From positions 310,001 to 374,000 of the forward strand of contig JAWQEG010000630.1 in assembly GCA_033782935.1 (NCBI GenBank): a stretch of DNA of 64,000 bases, written 5' to 3'. The position numbers and the translations under genes are program-made. Origin of the DNA: Petrolisthes cinctipes. Taxonomy: Eukaryota > Arthropoda > Malacostraca > Decapoda > Porcellanidae. The notes beneath the pieces were generated by a model. The model did not search any database. It saw only the letters and a list, made by a program, of their open reading frames with translations, and was not told the DNA's origin. This document shows, piece after piece, positions 9,113-21,105 of the stretch; positions within the stretch are counted from its first letter, which is position 1; every line of letters begins with the position of its first letter.

Positions 9113-11028
9113 TGTTACAAGGAAAAGAAGTACCCTAGGGGACCTTTACGATCCATACAAAGAGGGTACCTGTGGGTTTAGTTGCGCAAGTAGGCGACCG
9201 TCCTCGAATGTGTCATGTGAAACCATCAAGGAACACTCACACAACGGCTTAAACACCTAGACGGTGATTTAAGACTTTGTCTAATCTGGACTTGAACTGA
9301 TCCACAGAGTTGCTGTTGACTACATCAGCAGGAAGCGCGTTCCAAGTACCGCAGATGCTGTATGTAAAGAATTTACCACACAGATCACGGTTGTATCGCT
9401 TCAGTTCAAGTTTGTAGCCATGATTCCTGGTTGTGCCCTCACTGAGTTGGAAAATGTCCCTGTAGTCTACATTGTCAAAGCCTCGTAGTATTTTAAACAC
9501 TTCGATAAGCTGACCACGCAGTCTCCGGGTTTCCAAAGAGAACAGGTCGAGTTCTACCAACCGATCTTCATAGCTCTTGTGTCTAAGAGAGGGTATAAGT
9601 TTGGTTGCTCTGGCTTGCACTCGTTCCAATCTCGCGATATCCTTTCGGTAAGGACTCCAAAACTGGACTGCATACTCCAGGTGCGGTAGAGAATTGTACA
9701 GACAAAGTACTATCTCCTTGTTCCGGTATCCAAACTGTCGCTTTATGTACCCTAACATCCTTTGGGCTTTCTTCTCCGCCTCAATACACTGCTTTGAGAA
9801 CTTGAGGTCACTGGTGATAGTTATACCCAAGTCTTTCTCAGTATCAGTGCTTATGAGAGCATTGCCCTTAAGGTTATACTCTGTTCAGGGGTTTCTGTGG
9901 CCTATATGCATAACTTTACATTTGTTCACGTTAAATGGCATTTGCCACGTGTCAGACCACTCCCCGATCTTCCTAAGATCTTCTTGTAAGCGGGTAGTAT
10001 TTCCTTCTTTCGCGACATTCATACCAAGCTTAGTATCATCGGCGAATTTGGAAATCTTCACCATCCACATCATTAACATAGATGATAAACAGTAGTGGTC
10101 CCAGAACAGAACCTTGAGGAACACCGCTAGTAATGGGCACCCACTCTGAAGCCTGTCCATTTACTACCACCCGCTGCCGTCTGTCACTTAGCCAGTTCTC
10201 TATCCAATTTGCCACATTTCCGTCTATACCCAGTGCACACACTTTCCGAAGGAGGCGGCGGTGGGGTACCTTATCAAAGGCTTTCTGGAAGTCTAGGTAG
10301 ACAACATAGACCGCTTTATCCCGATCATGCTCACTGAAAACAAAATGGAATAATTCCACAAGATTTGTGAGGCATGACCGGTGCTGCCGGAACCCATGCT
10401 GGGAACCCTCAATAGCAAATTTGATTCTAAGTGTGCCGTTATTTTGTCCACCATGATGCTCTCCATGAGTTTACAGACTATCGAGGTTAAACTGATGGGT
10501 CTGTAGTTTGACGGTTGGCTAGCATCTCCCTTCTTGAAGATAGGAGTCACCTCTGCCTCACGCCAGTCTCTAGGAACGCATCCAGTCTGGATTACCCTGT
10601 TGAAGACCATGCACAGGTGCCGTGATACTTCACCATGCACTTCTTTCAACACTCTAGGTAAGAACCCATCCGGACCGGGGGACTTGTTTTGCCTTTAATT
10701 CGATTATTTTTCTCTCGATTTCTTCTTGGGTGAAGACCATTGACTCCAACTTCTCACTGGAGGAGTCCAAAGGTTCGGGAATGGGACCACTCTCCTCAGA
10801 GAACACTGAAGAGAAGTACTCATTTAAGAGGTTAGCATTTTGTGCATCAGAGTGCATCAATGCTCCATCCTCATTCACCAAAGGACCGATCCTGCGTCGG
10901 ATTGGTTTACGGCCATTCGCATAACTGAAAAACTCCTTGGGGTTCTCTTTGCTGAGTCTAGCCACACGGACCTCCTCAGCATGCTTAGCCGCCCTTATTT
11001 TGGACTTCACATTTCGATTCAGTCTTCC
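9113..11028 (-). pseudogene. CR1-like retrotransposon, 3' half (reverse transcriptase)
   Basis: On the minus strand this half carries the reverse transcriptase of a CR1-type non-LTR element. Visible in order are the region after the endonuclease (ENPKEFFSYA), the KKGDASQPSNYRPISLTS motif, motif A ([18 protein letters not shown]), motif B ([14 protein letters not shown]), motif C (KFADDTK) and the thumb region (LEYAVQFWSP, SLETRRLRGQL). At least four frameshifts or stops (near 10,690, 10,410, 10,080 and 9,890) make it inactive. The 3' UTR ends CTTTTCCTTGTAAC. The 5' half of the same element lies at 14,602-15,880, separated by the RTE insertion. A second copy at 54,454-55,827 is very similar and has an intact frame over the same region. 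Confidence 0.85.
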
Positions 11029-14000
11029 TATCTATCTATCTATAGCTCCGACGCCTCGTTCCCTCCGGGAACTCCTCCCAAGGGGGTGGCCACGGCAGAA
11101 GTGTCTCCAGTTCTCCCTGTTCCAACACTCCCTCCTTACTTGTTCAAGCCCTACTCTGCCCCTCATGTTTCTCTCCTTTACATACTCTTCCACTCTGTTC
11201 TGCCATCTAACCGGTGGTCTGCCTCTCACACCAGGTCCTACAACTTCACTTCCATACACCTTCTTTACAAATTCCTCGCCTTGCATTCTCTCCACATGTC
11301 CATACCATCTCAATGTATTACGTTTCACTCTCTCAACCACTCCACACTCAATACCAATTGCCTTCTCACTCATACCACATCTCTCATATACACTCTCATT
11401 ACTTTCTCCATCCCATCTAGTAAGTCCACATGCTCCTCTAAAGTAACTCATTTCCACAGCACCTATTCTAGACTGATGAGCCCTACTCCATGTCCATGTC
11501 TCCGACGCATATGTCAGTGTTGGCAGGATTATACTATTTCGTAGTCCCCTTTTCACTTCCATACTCACACTTCTACCCTTCATAATCCTCCCCAGTGATC
11601 CTATGACCTGTCTACCCTTCACTGCTCTCTCCCTAATTTCTCCTTCCATACTTCCATGTTTACACATAACTGTACCCAGGTACTTAAACTCCTTCACTTC
11701 CTCCATCCTCTCGCCCCTCAGAGTTATCTCACACTTCGTCCCAGTTGGTACAGCCACTCTGTAAGGTGTAGTAAAGTCACTTCAGTTTCTGCTCTTTCAA
11801 ATACCATCACTTTACTTTTACCCACATTCACCTTCAGTTTTCTTCGTTTACACAGACTGAAATTCGTCCACCACTCTCTGTAAATTCCTTTCATTCTCAG
11901 CCATCAGCACAGTGTCATCCACAAACAAACTTGCCACCAGGGACCAGTTTGCTTCATTCAGCCTCAACTTCACCCCCAGACCATTCACTTTGGCTTTCAC
12001 CTCTCTCATACAACCATCCATATATATATTGAACAACCATGGTGACATAACACACCCCTGTCTCAGCCCTACACTAATATTAAGACTCTCACTTAGATCA
12101 CCCTTCACCCGTACACATGCTTTTGCATCTGCATAAAAAGCCTCAGCAAAGGCCCCCCAACTCCATAAAATCTCAACACCTCTGTCATAGCTTTCCTATC
12201 AACTCTTTCGTATGCCTTCTCCAAGTCCATGAAGGCAGCATACAACTTCTTACCCTTCCCAATATACTTCTCCACCATTGATTTTAATGCAAATATTTGG
12301 TCCACACATCCTCTACCCTTTCTGAATCCTCCCTGCTCCTCACTAACTTTATTCCCTGTTACTTCAATCAGTCTTTCAGTCAGAACCTTCCCGTAAACCT
12401 TCCCCGGTACACTAAGAAGGCTTATTCCCCTATAGCTACCACACTCATCCTTACTTCCCTTCCCCTTATACAAAGGTACAATTATGGCTCTCCTCCAATC
12501 CTCTGGCACCTCTCCCTGCCTCCAAGCCAATGTACATATAAGCAACATCCACTCCACCACTACCTCCCCCCCACACTTTAACATTTCAGCAGTTATCCCA
12601 TCCATCCCTGGTGCCTTTCCCATCTTCAACTTTCCTATTGCTTTCCTAACCTCTTCTCTTCCTAATTCTCCCTGTACATCCTGTCGTCTACCACCTGCCT
12701 CCATCCCCATGCATGTCACCACCGCCTCCCCTCCCGTCCCTTCATTCATCAAGCGATCAAAGTGCCTCTTCCACACTTCTTTCACTTCCTCACTTCTACT
12801 CACAGTAACTCCATCCTCTCTCTTCATTCTCACACTACCAGACTTTCCTTCTCCTCTTTCTCTTTTAACCTCCTTCCAGAATAATTTCTTGTTCTCTTTA
12901 AACTTTTCACTCAGCTTCATACCAAACTCCTCATCCACTCTCCTTTTACTCTCACTCACCATCATTTTCACTTGTCTCTTACACACATTATATTCTCTTT
13001 TCCATCTCTCTCACTTCTTCCGGCACATTCCTCTGTAGTGTTCTCCGATATGCCTTCCTCTTATCCTCTACAGCATCTTTCACTTCTTCCGTCCACCAAG
13101 CACTCCCTTTCTTGCCCCTCTTCTGTGTCTTATATCCTACTACCTCTGCTGCTGTCCTCAAAACTATCATCTTAAACATTTCATACACCACATTCACTCC
13201 CACTCCCTCCCCTATCCCCATCCTTACATCCCCCAGCACCTCATCCACCCTCCTCTTATATTCCTCCCTATACTCTTCTACATCTAATTTCCCACTAGCC
13301 ACCTCCCTCTTATTCCTCACCCCTTCATACCTCCTACTATACTCCCACTTAACCCTAACCTTCATCCTCACCAACACCGCAAAATGGTCGGAGCAATGGA
13401 CCATTCCTCTCACTACTTTTGCGTAATACACATCCTTCCTCAACCTTTCATCCACTGCCACATAATCAATCAAACTCTTTTGCTCTCCTCTCTCATCCCT
13501 TCTCTTCCATGTATACCTGTGGATCATCTTGTGCTGAAAGAAGGTGTTCGCCAAGAACAACCCCCTCTCAGCACAGACATCCACTAGATACTCACCATTC
13601 TCATTTGTTCCTTCTACACCCCATTTACCCACAATATTCCCCACTTCCTCACCTCCCACCTTTCCATTCATGTCTCCCATCATCACTACTCTCCTTCCAT
13701 TATCAATTCCTCTCAGACATGCATTCAACTCTTCCCAAAACACTCTCATCTTCTCTCTCCCCGTCTTACTCTTTTCATTTACTGGTGCATAAGCACACAC
13801 CCAAGCATACTTTACCAAGCCAATCTTTCCCGTCATCCATACTATTCTTGATCCATTCCACCCATGTCCATCCACTCCCTTCCACACCCACGGAGACACC
13901 AACATCGCACACCCTTCCTTCCCTCTTCCTTTACTCTTTTCATTCATGCCCGTCCATACTACTCCTCCCTCCATTCCCTCCCACAGTCCACTCTCCCTTC

Positions 14001-14601
14001 CTTCCTGACACTCAACCATTCCACATCCTTTCACGTGTGTCTCCGTCACTCCCATCACATCCACTCTTCCTTTCTTGAAACATTCTACAATCTCTCGCCT
14101 CTTGGTCCCATCCGTCATTCCATTCACATTTACAGTTACCACTCTCATACAATCCCTCTTCCTTACTCCCTCTACAGGGCAACCCGGAGACCCTCCCCCG
14201 CCAGTAGCCATATCTGTCCACTTCCCCATTGGGGGGCCACTGATGGCTGGCAAGGCCAATGCAGTGCTCATTCCTGGAGGGACACGGGCCGTCGGCATTG
14301 TCAAAAGCTAAAAACAAGGTCATAAATTTAAAAGAAATTATCACAAAATATAAAAACATGCAGTCATAAAATTAAAATCTTAAAAACACTAAAATACAAT
14401 AAAAATACAATAAAAACCTTAAAACCTATATGTGGGGGAAGCTAGGTCTCGCCCCCACACCGCCTTCCCCTTTGGCTCCACCTCCTGAATGGATACAAAC
14501 TAGATAAAAAAAGGAGGTGTACCCCCGAGGTCACCGCTTGGAGGCGGGGTAAGGCTTACCTACCCTTCCTGGGGAGGGGTAGGTCACCGAGGTTCTTGCT
14601 T
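11029..14601 (-). pseudogene. Nearly full-length RTE-type retrotransposon inserted in the CR1 copy
   Basis: Minus-strand element with 5' UTR, one long frame and an ATAG tail at 11,029-11,045. Residues from 14,304 form an apurinic-type endonuclease: VNVNGMTDGTKRREI, TETHV, GDMNGKVGG, NTFFQHKMIHRYTWKR and terminal CSDHFAV. Next come reverse transcriptase motifs: YKGKGSKDECGSYRGISLL, QGGFRKGRGCVDQIFAL, motif A (AAFMDLEKAYERVDR), motif B (GLRQGCVMSPWLF) and motif C (FVDDTVLMA). The C-terminal zinc-free tail is GRPPVRWQNRVEEYV. The frame is broken near 12,987, 12,107 and 11,800, so the copy is probably dead, although domains are complete. A short TTCC sits next to both junctions (11,025 and 14,602), a possible but weak target duplication. 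RTE assignment rests on domain order, lack of ORF1 and the simple-repeat tail. Confidence 0.85.
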
Positions 14602-15876
14602 TTCCCAATACTGACAGCAGTTTCGCACAGTAGCAATCCTCGACCTCATTGGTTACAATATTGCCACTGCGCAAATGACCGTCAAAGTCCCCAGATGTCT
14701 TCGCTCGATGATACGCAGTTCTCCTCTCCCTTAGTAGGTTACGGATTTCCCGATTAAACCACTTCGGTTGAATGAACTTCTGACCTGTTCCCTTCAGAGG
14801 AATAAAGCGCGACTGAAGCTCCATGAAGGAAGACAAGAATGACCTCCACAGATCATCAGCACTCTCTCCCTCCTCTAGTTCCAATTCAGCAACGCCTTCA
14901 CGAAGACCTGCAAAGTTCGCTCTCCCCATGTCTAATTTTCTATGCACCGGGGTCACGGTCTCCATATTAGGGACCTTAACTGAAAATCTTATAAGCTTGT
15001 GGTCGCTTCCGCCTATTTCTTTGTTTACAGAGAGGTCTTGAATGATGTCATCCTCGGAGGTGAGGACCAAGTCGAGTATGTTAGCACCTCTTGTTGGCTC
15101 CCTTACCCACTGAGTGAGGAATTCATCATTTACAAACTCCAAGAGTGGTGTGTTCTCGGCAGAGGGCTCTCTGGTTTCCCAGTCAACATGTGTGTTGAAG
15201 TCCCCCATAAGGATGCACACCCTGCCGTCCACTAGTTCACCCAGCAACTGGTATAGGTCCCTGTCCATCTCATTGAGTTGTCCAGGGGGTCTATAAAGCA
15301 GCAGGGTTCTGTATTTTGCAGTGCCTATTTCTAGGTCAACTCCAAGGAGCTCGTGGTTCGATGTGATGTTGCAGGTCATCGATTTGATAGAGTTCTTTAC
15401 ATACAACAGCACACCACCACCCCCTCTGTCCTCTCTATCTTTGTGGAAGAGTTGGTAGCCTGGAATCACGAATTCCCCTTCAAGATCTCTGTCCGAGGTT
15501 TTCAACCATGACTCCGTTATGGCCACCATCTCGGGTTCCTCTGTCGCAACGAGGGCCCGTAGTTCCAAAAACTTGTTTCGGATGGACCTGGCGTTGAACA
15601 ATAGAACCTTTAGGGAACCCCCAACTGCAGGGCTCCCTATACTCTTCCGTTTCCCGGTTTGGTCATTGTCTTGGTAGTGCTGGGGATATCCTTCTTCAGG
15701 ATCTCAGCGAATGTCTTCTCTGGGGTCACTCTAGCATAGCAACGAGGGCTCTCCTCCACGCTCGGTCGAGTGCTCCTGAGACATCGTCGGACGGCTTCTT
15801 CCATTAATTTGGAAAGCACTTCTTTCCCCTTTTGTGAGAGATGTGTGCCATCCCTCTGGTAAACGTCGTCTCTACC

Positions 15877-15880
<4 letters not shown>
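14602..15880 (-). pseudogene. CR1-like retrotransposon, 5' half (esterase tail and endonuclease)
   Basis: Minus-strand frame 15,601-14,531 encodes the endonuclease: FNARSIRNKFLELRAL, AITESWLK, RGGGGVLLYVK, MGDFNTHVDWET, ILDLVLTS and GGSDHKLIRFSV, the usual EEP-family order. Upstream, around 15,850, another frame reads RDDVYQRDGTHLSQKGKEVL, which looks like the C-terminus of the SGNH/GDSL esterase that CR1-type elements carry in ORF1 (D-x-x-H motif). The copy stops at the AG microsatellite at 15,880, so it is 5' truncated. Its right edge, toward 14,602, continues into the half at 9,113-11,028 if the RTE insertion is removed. The frame has no start of its own. Confidence 0.8.

Positions 15881-15918
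<38 letters not shown>
15880..15918. repeat. (AG)n microsatellite
   Basis: A run of about 19 AG units that abuts the truncated 5' end of the CR1-like copy. Confidence 0.95.
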
Positions 15919-15922
<4 letters not shown>

Positions 15923-16140
15923 GGGTGAATTCACGCAGGAGGAAGGAAACGGAGGTAGAATGGGAAGGGGGGGGGAGAGGCGGAGAGGACGAGCTGATAA
16001 TGGGAAAGGAAAGAACATCGGGGCAAATAAAAAAAAAATACATGGAATGGTAACGGAGGAAGTGGAACAAAACAGAATACAGTCACATTCAAATAAAAAT
16101 AGAACTATAAGTTACACAGTACTGTATGTTATATGGATGT

Positions 16141-16185
16141 GCCTTTGACCTGAAGAAGCAATTGCGAAACGTCGTCAATAAAGGC
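16141..16185 (+). ncRNA. Hammerhead-ribozyme-like motif (degenerate)
   Basis: CTGAAGA (16,150) and GAAAC (16,166) match the two conserved hammerhead core strings. A two-base stem III (AC/GT) with loop GTC leads to a GTC cleavage-type triplet ending at 16,176. GCCTTT (16,141) pairs with AAAGGC (16,180), giving a six-pair stem I. The pairs next to the cleavage site and the first pair of stem II do not form, so activity is doubtful. Minimal hammerheads like this are known from Penelope-like elements; no Penelope coding sequence was seen here. Confidence 0.3.
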
Positions 16186-16845
16186 TCCTCATCATAGAGT
16201 GTTCTTACCATTTTGTCAAGCAAATGCTTATTTTAACTCAACGTTCTTCATCTCACTAGGCTCTATCAAAATAAATTTTAACAGTTCGTACTGAAAATAA
16301 ATGAGAAAACAGATGACAAAATTAACAACAAACGATAACACTATTTCACTATCTGTAAATCGTTATAAATTTGTCTATAATTATATAAAAAGCATATAAT
16401 CAATCCCTATTACTAAGGAAGAAATTAATATTTGAAGCCTTAAAACGAATCACAGCACGAGCCGTGAGCCCGTGAAGCAATGCCAGGCAGATCCCCTCCC
16501 ATCACCATCAGTTGGCTGATGTATGACAACCACAACTGAGAATAAAATACGAGTTATTCCAGTATGCGTTATAATTCAGTTCCTCATTAACAATGTATGC
16601 TACTGTTCTTCATATACTGTATATATGGCAAATAAACATAATATATTTAGTTCACCACAATGCTCTCTTGTTTAGATATAATAAGGTTATATTATCACTA
16701 AACTTTCCTAGCAACTTATCGACCAATCATCTCATTCGTTATATGTTCAATTCTCTACACCTCCGTCACATCCTTGTGGGGTAGGGTATAGAGGAGCCCA
16801 GGGTGACAAAGAAACTCCCTTCCTCAACTGTACCTTCAAACTATG
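16186..16845. other. AT-rich stretch without recognised features
   Basis: No long frame, tandem array or inverted repeat noticed. Confidence 0.5.
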
Positions 16846-17160
16846 GGTTGATTCCACAGTGGTATTGGTTTGTTAGCTTCCCAACCAACCACACTTGTAA
16901 GGCTTCATTATTTTAGGGTTGATTCCACAGTGGTATTGGTTTGTAAGCTTCCCAACCAACCACACTTGTAAGGCTTCACTATTTTCCAAAAGGTGAGTAT
17001 CCATATTCACAAAATCTACCCAACAGTTAGATAATAATGATCACTGTATAGTTTACTCACCAAATTCATTAAATAATTCACCCAGAAGTCATTTACACGG
17101 CTAACATTCTTTGGTTGGTGTGCTAACAAACCACTATGAACGACTGTGGAATGGACCCCC
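16846..17160 (-). mobile_element. Interspersed inverted-end repeat, same family as 1,285-1,600
   Basis: Ends are inverted: ACTATGGGTTGATTCCACAG with TGGTTTGTTAGC on the left, and the complement of GTGGTTTGTTAGC with GATTCCACAG-like sequence on the right (GGTCCATTCCACAGTCG). A 72-bp piece with GGTTGATTCCACAGTGGTAT is duplicated near the left end. No transposase. Confidence 0.65.
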
Positions 17161-17528
17161 AGTGTCCATGGTGATAGATAACAGCAACAAGGGTGTTCAC
17201 TATCATTACAAATTACAATGACATGCTTCCAGTCTATTAACAATACCTACACATGAGTCACCATACCCAGTATCCTTGTAACTACAATAATAAAACTAAA
17301 AGTATAAAAACACACTACCAAGCTAAATTTTATACTCCATTTCACTGACATAACCAATAGCAGTCTCATATTAGTCATATACAGTACAGTTTTTTTATAA
17401 ATGATTTGGCTTAGTATTCCAAGCAAGTGTGATCACAAGCATGATTAATGTGACATTTCTAAGAATCTGATAATTTATCAGTATAGAAGTATTACATTTC
17501 ATTGTTCTGGAAAATACACAACACAAAT

Positions 17529-17687
17529 TTAAGGGGGTAATTCTTTTTTGTTACATTGGAGTGACTTGGTTCCTCCAAAGTATGCCAGGATACAGGACCA
17601 GAAGAGCAAAAATAATGGTGTTCTGTTGTTGGGAATAGTTAGGAGGAATCAGTTGCTCCAGATTTACCAACAAAATTTCCCCCTTAA
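17529..17687 (-). mobile_element. TTAA MITE, complete copy (151 bp)
   Basis: TTAA at 17,529-17,532 and 17,684-17,687. Just inside are GGGGGTAATTC and GAAATTTTGTTGGTAAATC (reverse complement). It contains the complement of GGAGCAACTGATTCCTCC. It aligns over its whole length with 34,535-34,697 in opposite orientation. Confidence 0.8.
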
Positions 17688-17699
17688 TTTGAAGCACAA

Positions 17700-17730
17700 C
17701 TGAATACTTATTAGTGCTCGTGACTGTACA
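17700..17730 (-). mobile_element. Isolated Tc1-like terminal repeat, partner of 6,603
   Basis: CTGAATACTTATTAGTGCTC followed by GTGACTGTA, the reverse complement of 6,603-6,632. Confidence 0.45.
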
Positions 17731-17858
17731 TTCATAATATCTTTAAAGGTTTCTACTAGCATTCTCCAAAAATATTCCTACAAAAACAAAATACAGCAAA
17801 ACCTTAGTTAGCTGTCTGGTATTAAACTATCCAGAAACTTCAAGGGACAAAAATCTGT

Positions 17859-18115
17859 TTAAGGGGGTGCAGGAGTAGGGGACAGGCTTGGGGGGGGGGG
17901 AGTTGGGTGGGGGGGAGTTTGGGGGTGCAGGAATAGGGGACAGGCTTGGGGGGGTGGGTAGAAAGCCTGTCCCCTATTCCCGCACCCCTCTAACCCCCCC
18001 AAGCCTGTCCCACTACTCCCGCACCCCCCAAGCCTGTCCCCCTACTCCCGCACCCCCCAAGCCTGTCCTCCTAAACCCCCCCCAAGCCTGTCCCCCTATT
18101 CCCGCACCCCCTTAA
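17859..18115. mobile_element. C/G-rich snapback TTAA element, copy 5
   Basis: TTAA at 17,859-17,862 and 18,112-18,115 bound 249 bp. There are two G-rich units on the left (GGGGTGCAGGAATAGGGG) and four or more C-rich units on the right (CCCAAGCCTGTCCCCCTA, CCGCACCCCC). This is the cleanest, longest copy. Confidence 0.85.
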
Positions 18116-18366
18116 AGAGTGTACCTTAGTCTTCATTTGCTGTGACATAACTTACATCATAATCCTACATAAAAACCAGCACACCTTCCATTACCTTCAC
18201 ATAACTGTGTTGGTTGTGCAAATATTTTCGGTTCATGACAGTACACATGAAGACTATTTTATGAAAATTTTATGTTATTCATTTTGGAAAGACTTTTGTC
18301 CAAGACTAGTAAAATAAATCATCTTGTTTTTATGAGTAAATTAATAGTGTAGCTGAATCAATAATG

Positions 18367-18600
18367 GTCTATCTATCTATTGCCAGACGCCTCAATCCCC
18401 GATGGGGTGGCCACAAATGAATTGCCTCCATAAACCTCTGTTCCTCGTCAACTGGCGTCCTTCCTCCCACCCAACGCCACTCTCACTCCATCCTTCCACC
18501 TCACTCTCGTACACACTCTTAATCAACCTCTTACTCCTCATACACTCAAAATGCCCGAACCACCTTGCTTTGTTTCTGGTTGAGTCGAGTGCCAGAATTG
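18367..18600 (-). pseudogene. RTE-type retrotransposon fragment, 3' end
   Basis: The minus-strand frame reads ARWFGHFECMRSKRLIKSVY, then GLWRQFICGHPIGDWG, aligning with the C-terminal part of the copies at 7,174 and 11,029 (LRWYGHVERMQGEEFVKKVY and WRHFCRGHPLG). A short GATA-type tail lies at 18,367-18,380. More diverged than the other copies, so probably an older relative of the family. Confidence 0.7.
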
Positions 18601-19892
18601 GGGAGTAGTTGAGTGAGTGAGGCACTGTGAGCAGCAGTGGAGAGAGTTTGTGAGGTGGAGCACAGCAAAGTGGAGTAAGTTCTTGCCTCCACATGTAATG
18701 GACTCTCAAAAATGTTCCGCCTCAGAGTTGCAGTGCCACTAACGCCTCTGTCACCACCAGAGACTTGGATGACCCTGATGAACCTACTGTAGTAGGAGCC
18801 AATGATAAGGTAAACTTGGTTACAATATGGAGTCTGATGGGTCCAGCACCCATGCCTACATGTAGGCATATTGTTTATTGACATTTTGGACTTGGGGAAA
18901 AAATCAGAGTGTGAATACATGAACTTGCATATTGTTACGAAACCAGCTTTGACCGACAACTTTACCCATCATAAAGGTACTGTACACTCGCGCACCACAG
19001 TCTCTAGCCCACCTGAGTTTGGGCCGGAGATATGGCTTGGATCCTTTCTGGACGACAGCCCACTCAAACGATTAAGATGCCACACAAGCACGAACATACG
19101 TTTCGAACCGATAGAAGCTTGACTCCCTGTTTGACATGCATAATTAATTGTTTTTTAAGGCTACGCAATCATATTTTGGCTGTGTGAATGGCATTTATGT
19201 ATATAATTATTGCAATATACTATCCCCATAATTTATAATGAACTAGCACACGAAAGAATATTGCCAGAGGATTCAAGAAATCACTAACTAAACAACACAC
19301 TTCAAATCAGCAAGTGAACTCAAGAGGTTTATTCGGCGCACGCGAGCGTGTATCTATATTGAGAGAGAGAGAGAGAATCATCAGACAATATCTGTTCACC
19401 TATGTGGCCGTCTAAGCACAGTGGCTAAAAATAATGATGGTTCCACCGCAACATAATGACCAATAATGTAAGGATGACCAAACACAATTTAAAACATACC
19501 GTATACAGTATATGGCTATAACAAACAACAATTTCCTACACATTAATCAACTGACATTTTATACGTTCTCAATATTATCTTACAATAATTCCATCTTTTC
19601 ATACGGAGAGGAGACAAACTGCTGGTGTTTCGGGGTCACACACGCAATATTCTTCATGTTCATTTTCATGTTAATTTCACCTTACTTTTGTTAATTTTAA
19701 TCAGCCAAAGCATGGATACATAGGGGACTGTAATTACTGCATATTGATATAATTTTTTTATTTAATGTGAAGTAATAAATAATATCTGAACAGCAACGCC
19801 ATTTTAATCAGATCACACACGGCAGAATGACTGGAAGAATGAGTTTGAGGAAAACACTGAGCTTCAGAACGAGTCACTATCATCAAAATAAA

Positions 19893-19895
<3 letters not shown>

Positions 19896-19931
<36 letters not shown>
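19896..19931. repeat. Poly(A) run of about 36
   Basis: It could be the tail of a retroposed sequence, but I cannot identify a body upstream or flanking duplications. Confidence 0.85.
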
Positions 19932-19933
<2 letters not shown>

Positions 19934-21105
19934 GTTCTAGATAATTTAACAAAATACATAAGATTAATCACGTTAAGGAAACAATTTCTGAGGAAGAATC
20001 TTGATGTTACAGTAGGCTACACACACACACACACTGAATACCTGTCACCTGTGTGTTCACTGGGTGGTATGGAAGTGCTTCGTTGTAATTGTAATTCTTG
20101 AAAGCTTATTGGTATATTCTTTTGCGTCCCTCTTTCATGCAAATATTTCTGGAATTAAAATGCAGTAAAGAAATATATTGATTTTTGCAGCCAAAATACT
20201 ATTGTATAGTATAACCATAGAAAGAGTTGTATATAAGGTTTACATGACACAGTGAGTCAGACCCCTTTTCAATTTTTCGAAGCATTTCTGTTGGTGCGGG
20301 TCTGACCTTGTGATAGTTTTAGTGGGCTGTCGTCCAGAAAGGATCCGAGCCATATCGCCGCCCCAAACTCTGGTGGGCCAAGGCCAATAAGACTAACAGG
20401 TCTTGTCAGCCAGTGGTACTGCGCAGCTGTAGTGACGTCATGGCGTGGTGGACTTCATCCCCCATTTTCTCTCCATTTCCCCCCCACAACCCCCCCAGCC
20501 TCTGCCCCCAATCACCTCACATGGTGACAGGTATGGGAGTGAGGTCGCCTACAGGCGGGCATACCGTGATCCCGTGACAAAGTTTTTTCTTCTTTCTCTG
20601 TTCAATATCCTGTCGGCTTTTATCGTTTTGTTCTAGTTATCATCAGATGAAATTACCCAGGTTAGGAAGCAATTATGAAAAATGAAAAAGGTGGTGAGAG
20701 GAGTAGTGTAAGTGATTAAATTATAATGAGAATGATTTAATGGTGATTAGGAGTTAAGTTTAAGATAACTATATGCCCTCACCATCCTTTCATCTCCCTT
20801 CCATTCATTGAACATTCATGCATACCATGTTTAAACACAATTAGCCTAAGTTGAACATGCAAGTTAAAGGTAAACTATAAAATTTGCACACAAACTTGAT
20901 ATATTGCCATTTATTACAGTAGTGTCATGTATTGTCATACATCTCATTTCTTTGACTTGCATACTTTATTTGCTAGCTTTCTTTTGCTGCTACCCATTTC
21001 TCTGTTTAATATACGTATCCTGAAGAATACCCTACATCTAACATAAAACCCAATAATTTCTTCAGGGAGAGGTACATGATTGCTTATGTCAGCTGACCGA
21101 CGAGT

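Noticed and set aside
14012..14359. Second protein overlapping the RTE endonuclease start
   Set aside because: It is the same coding region in another phase; sequence bias from the endonuclease gene explains the lack of stops.
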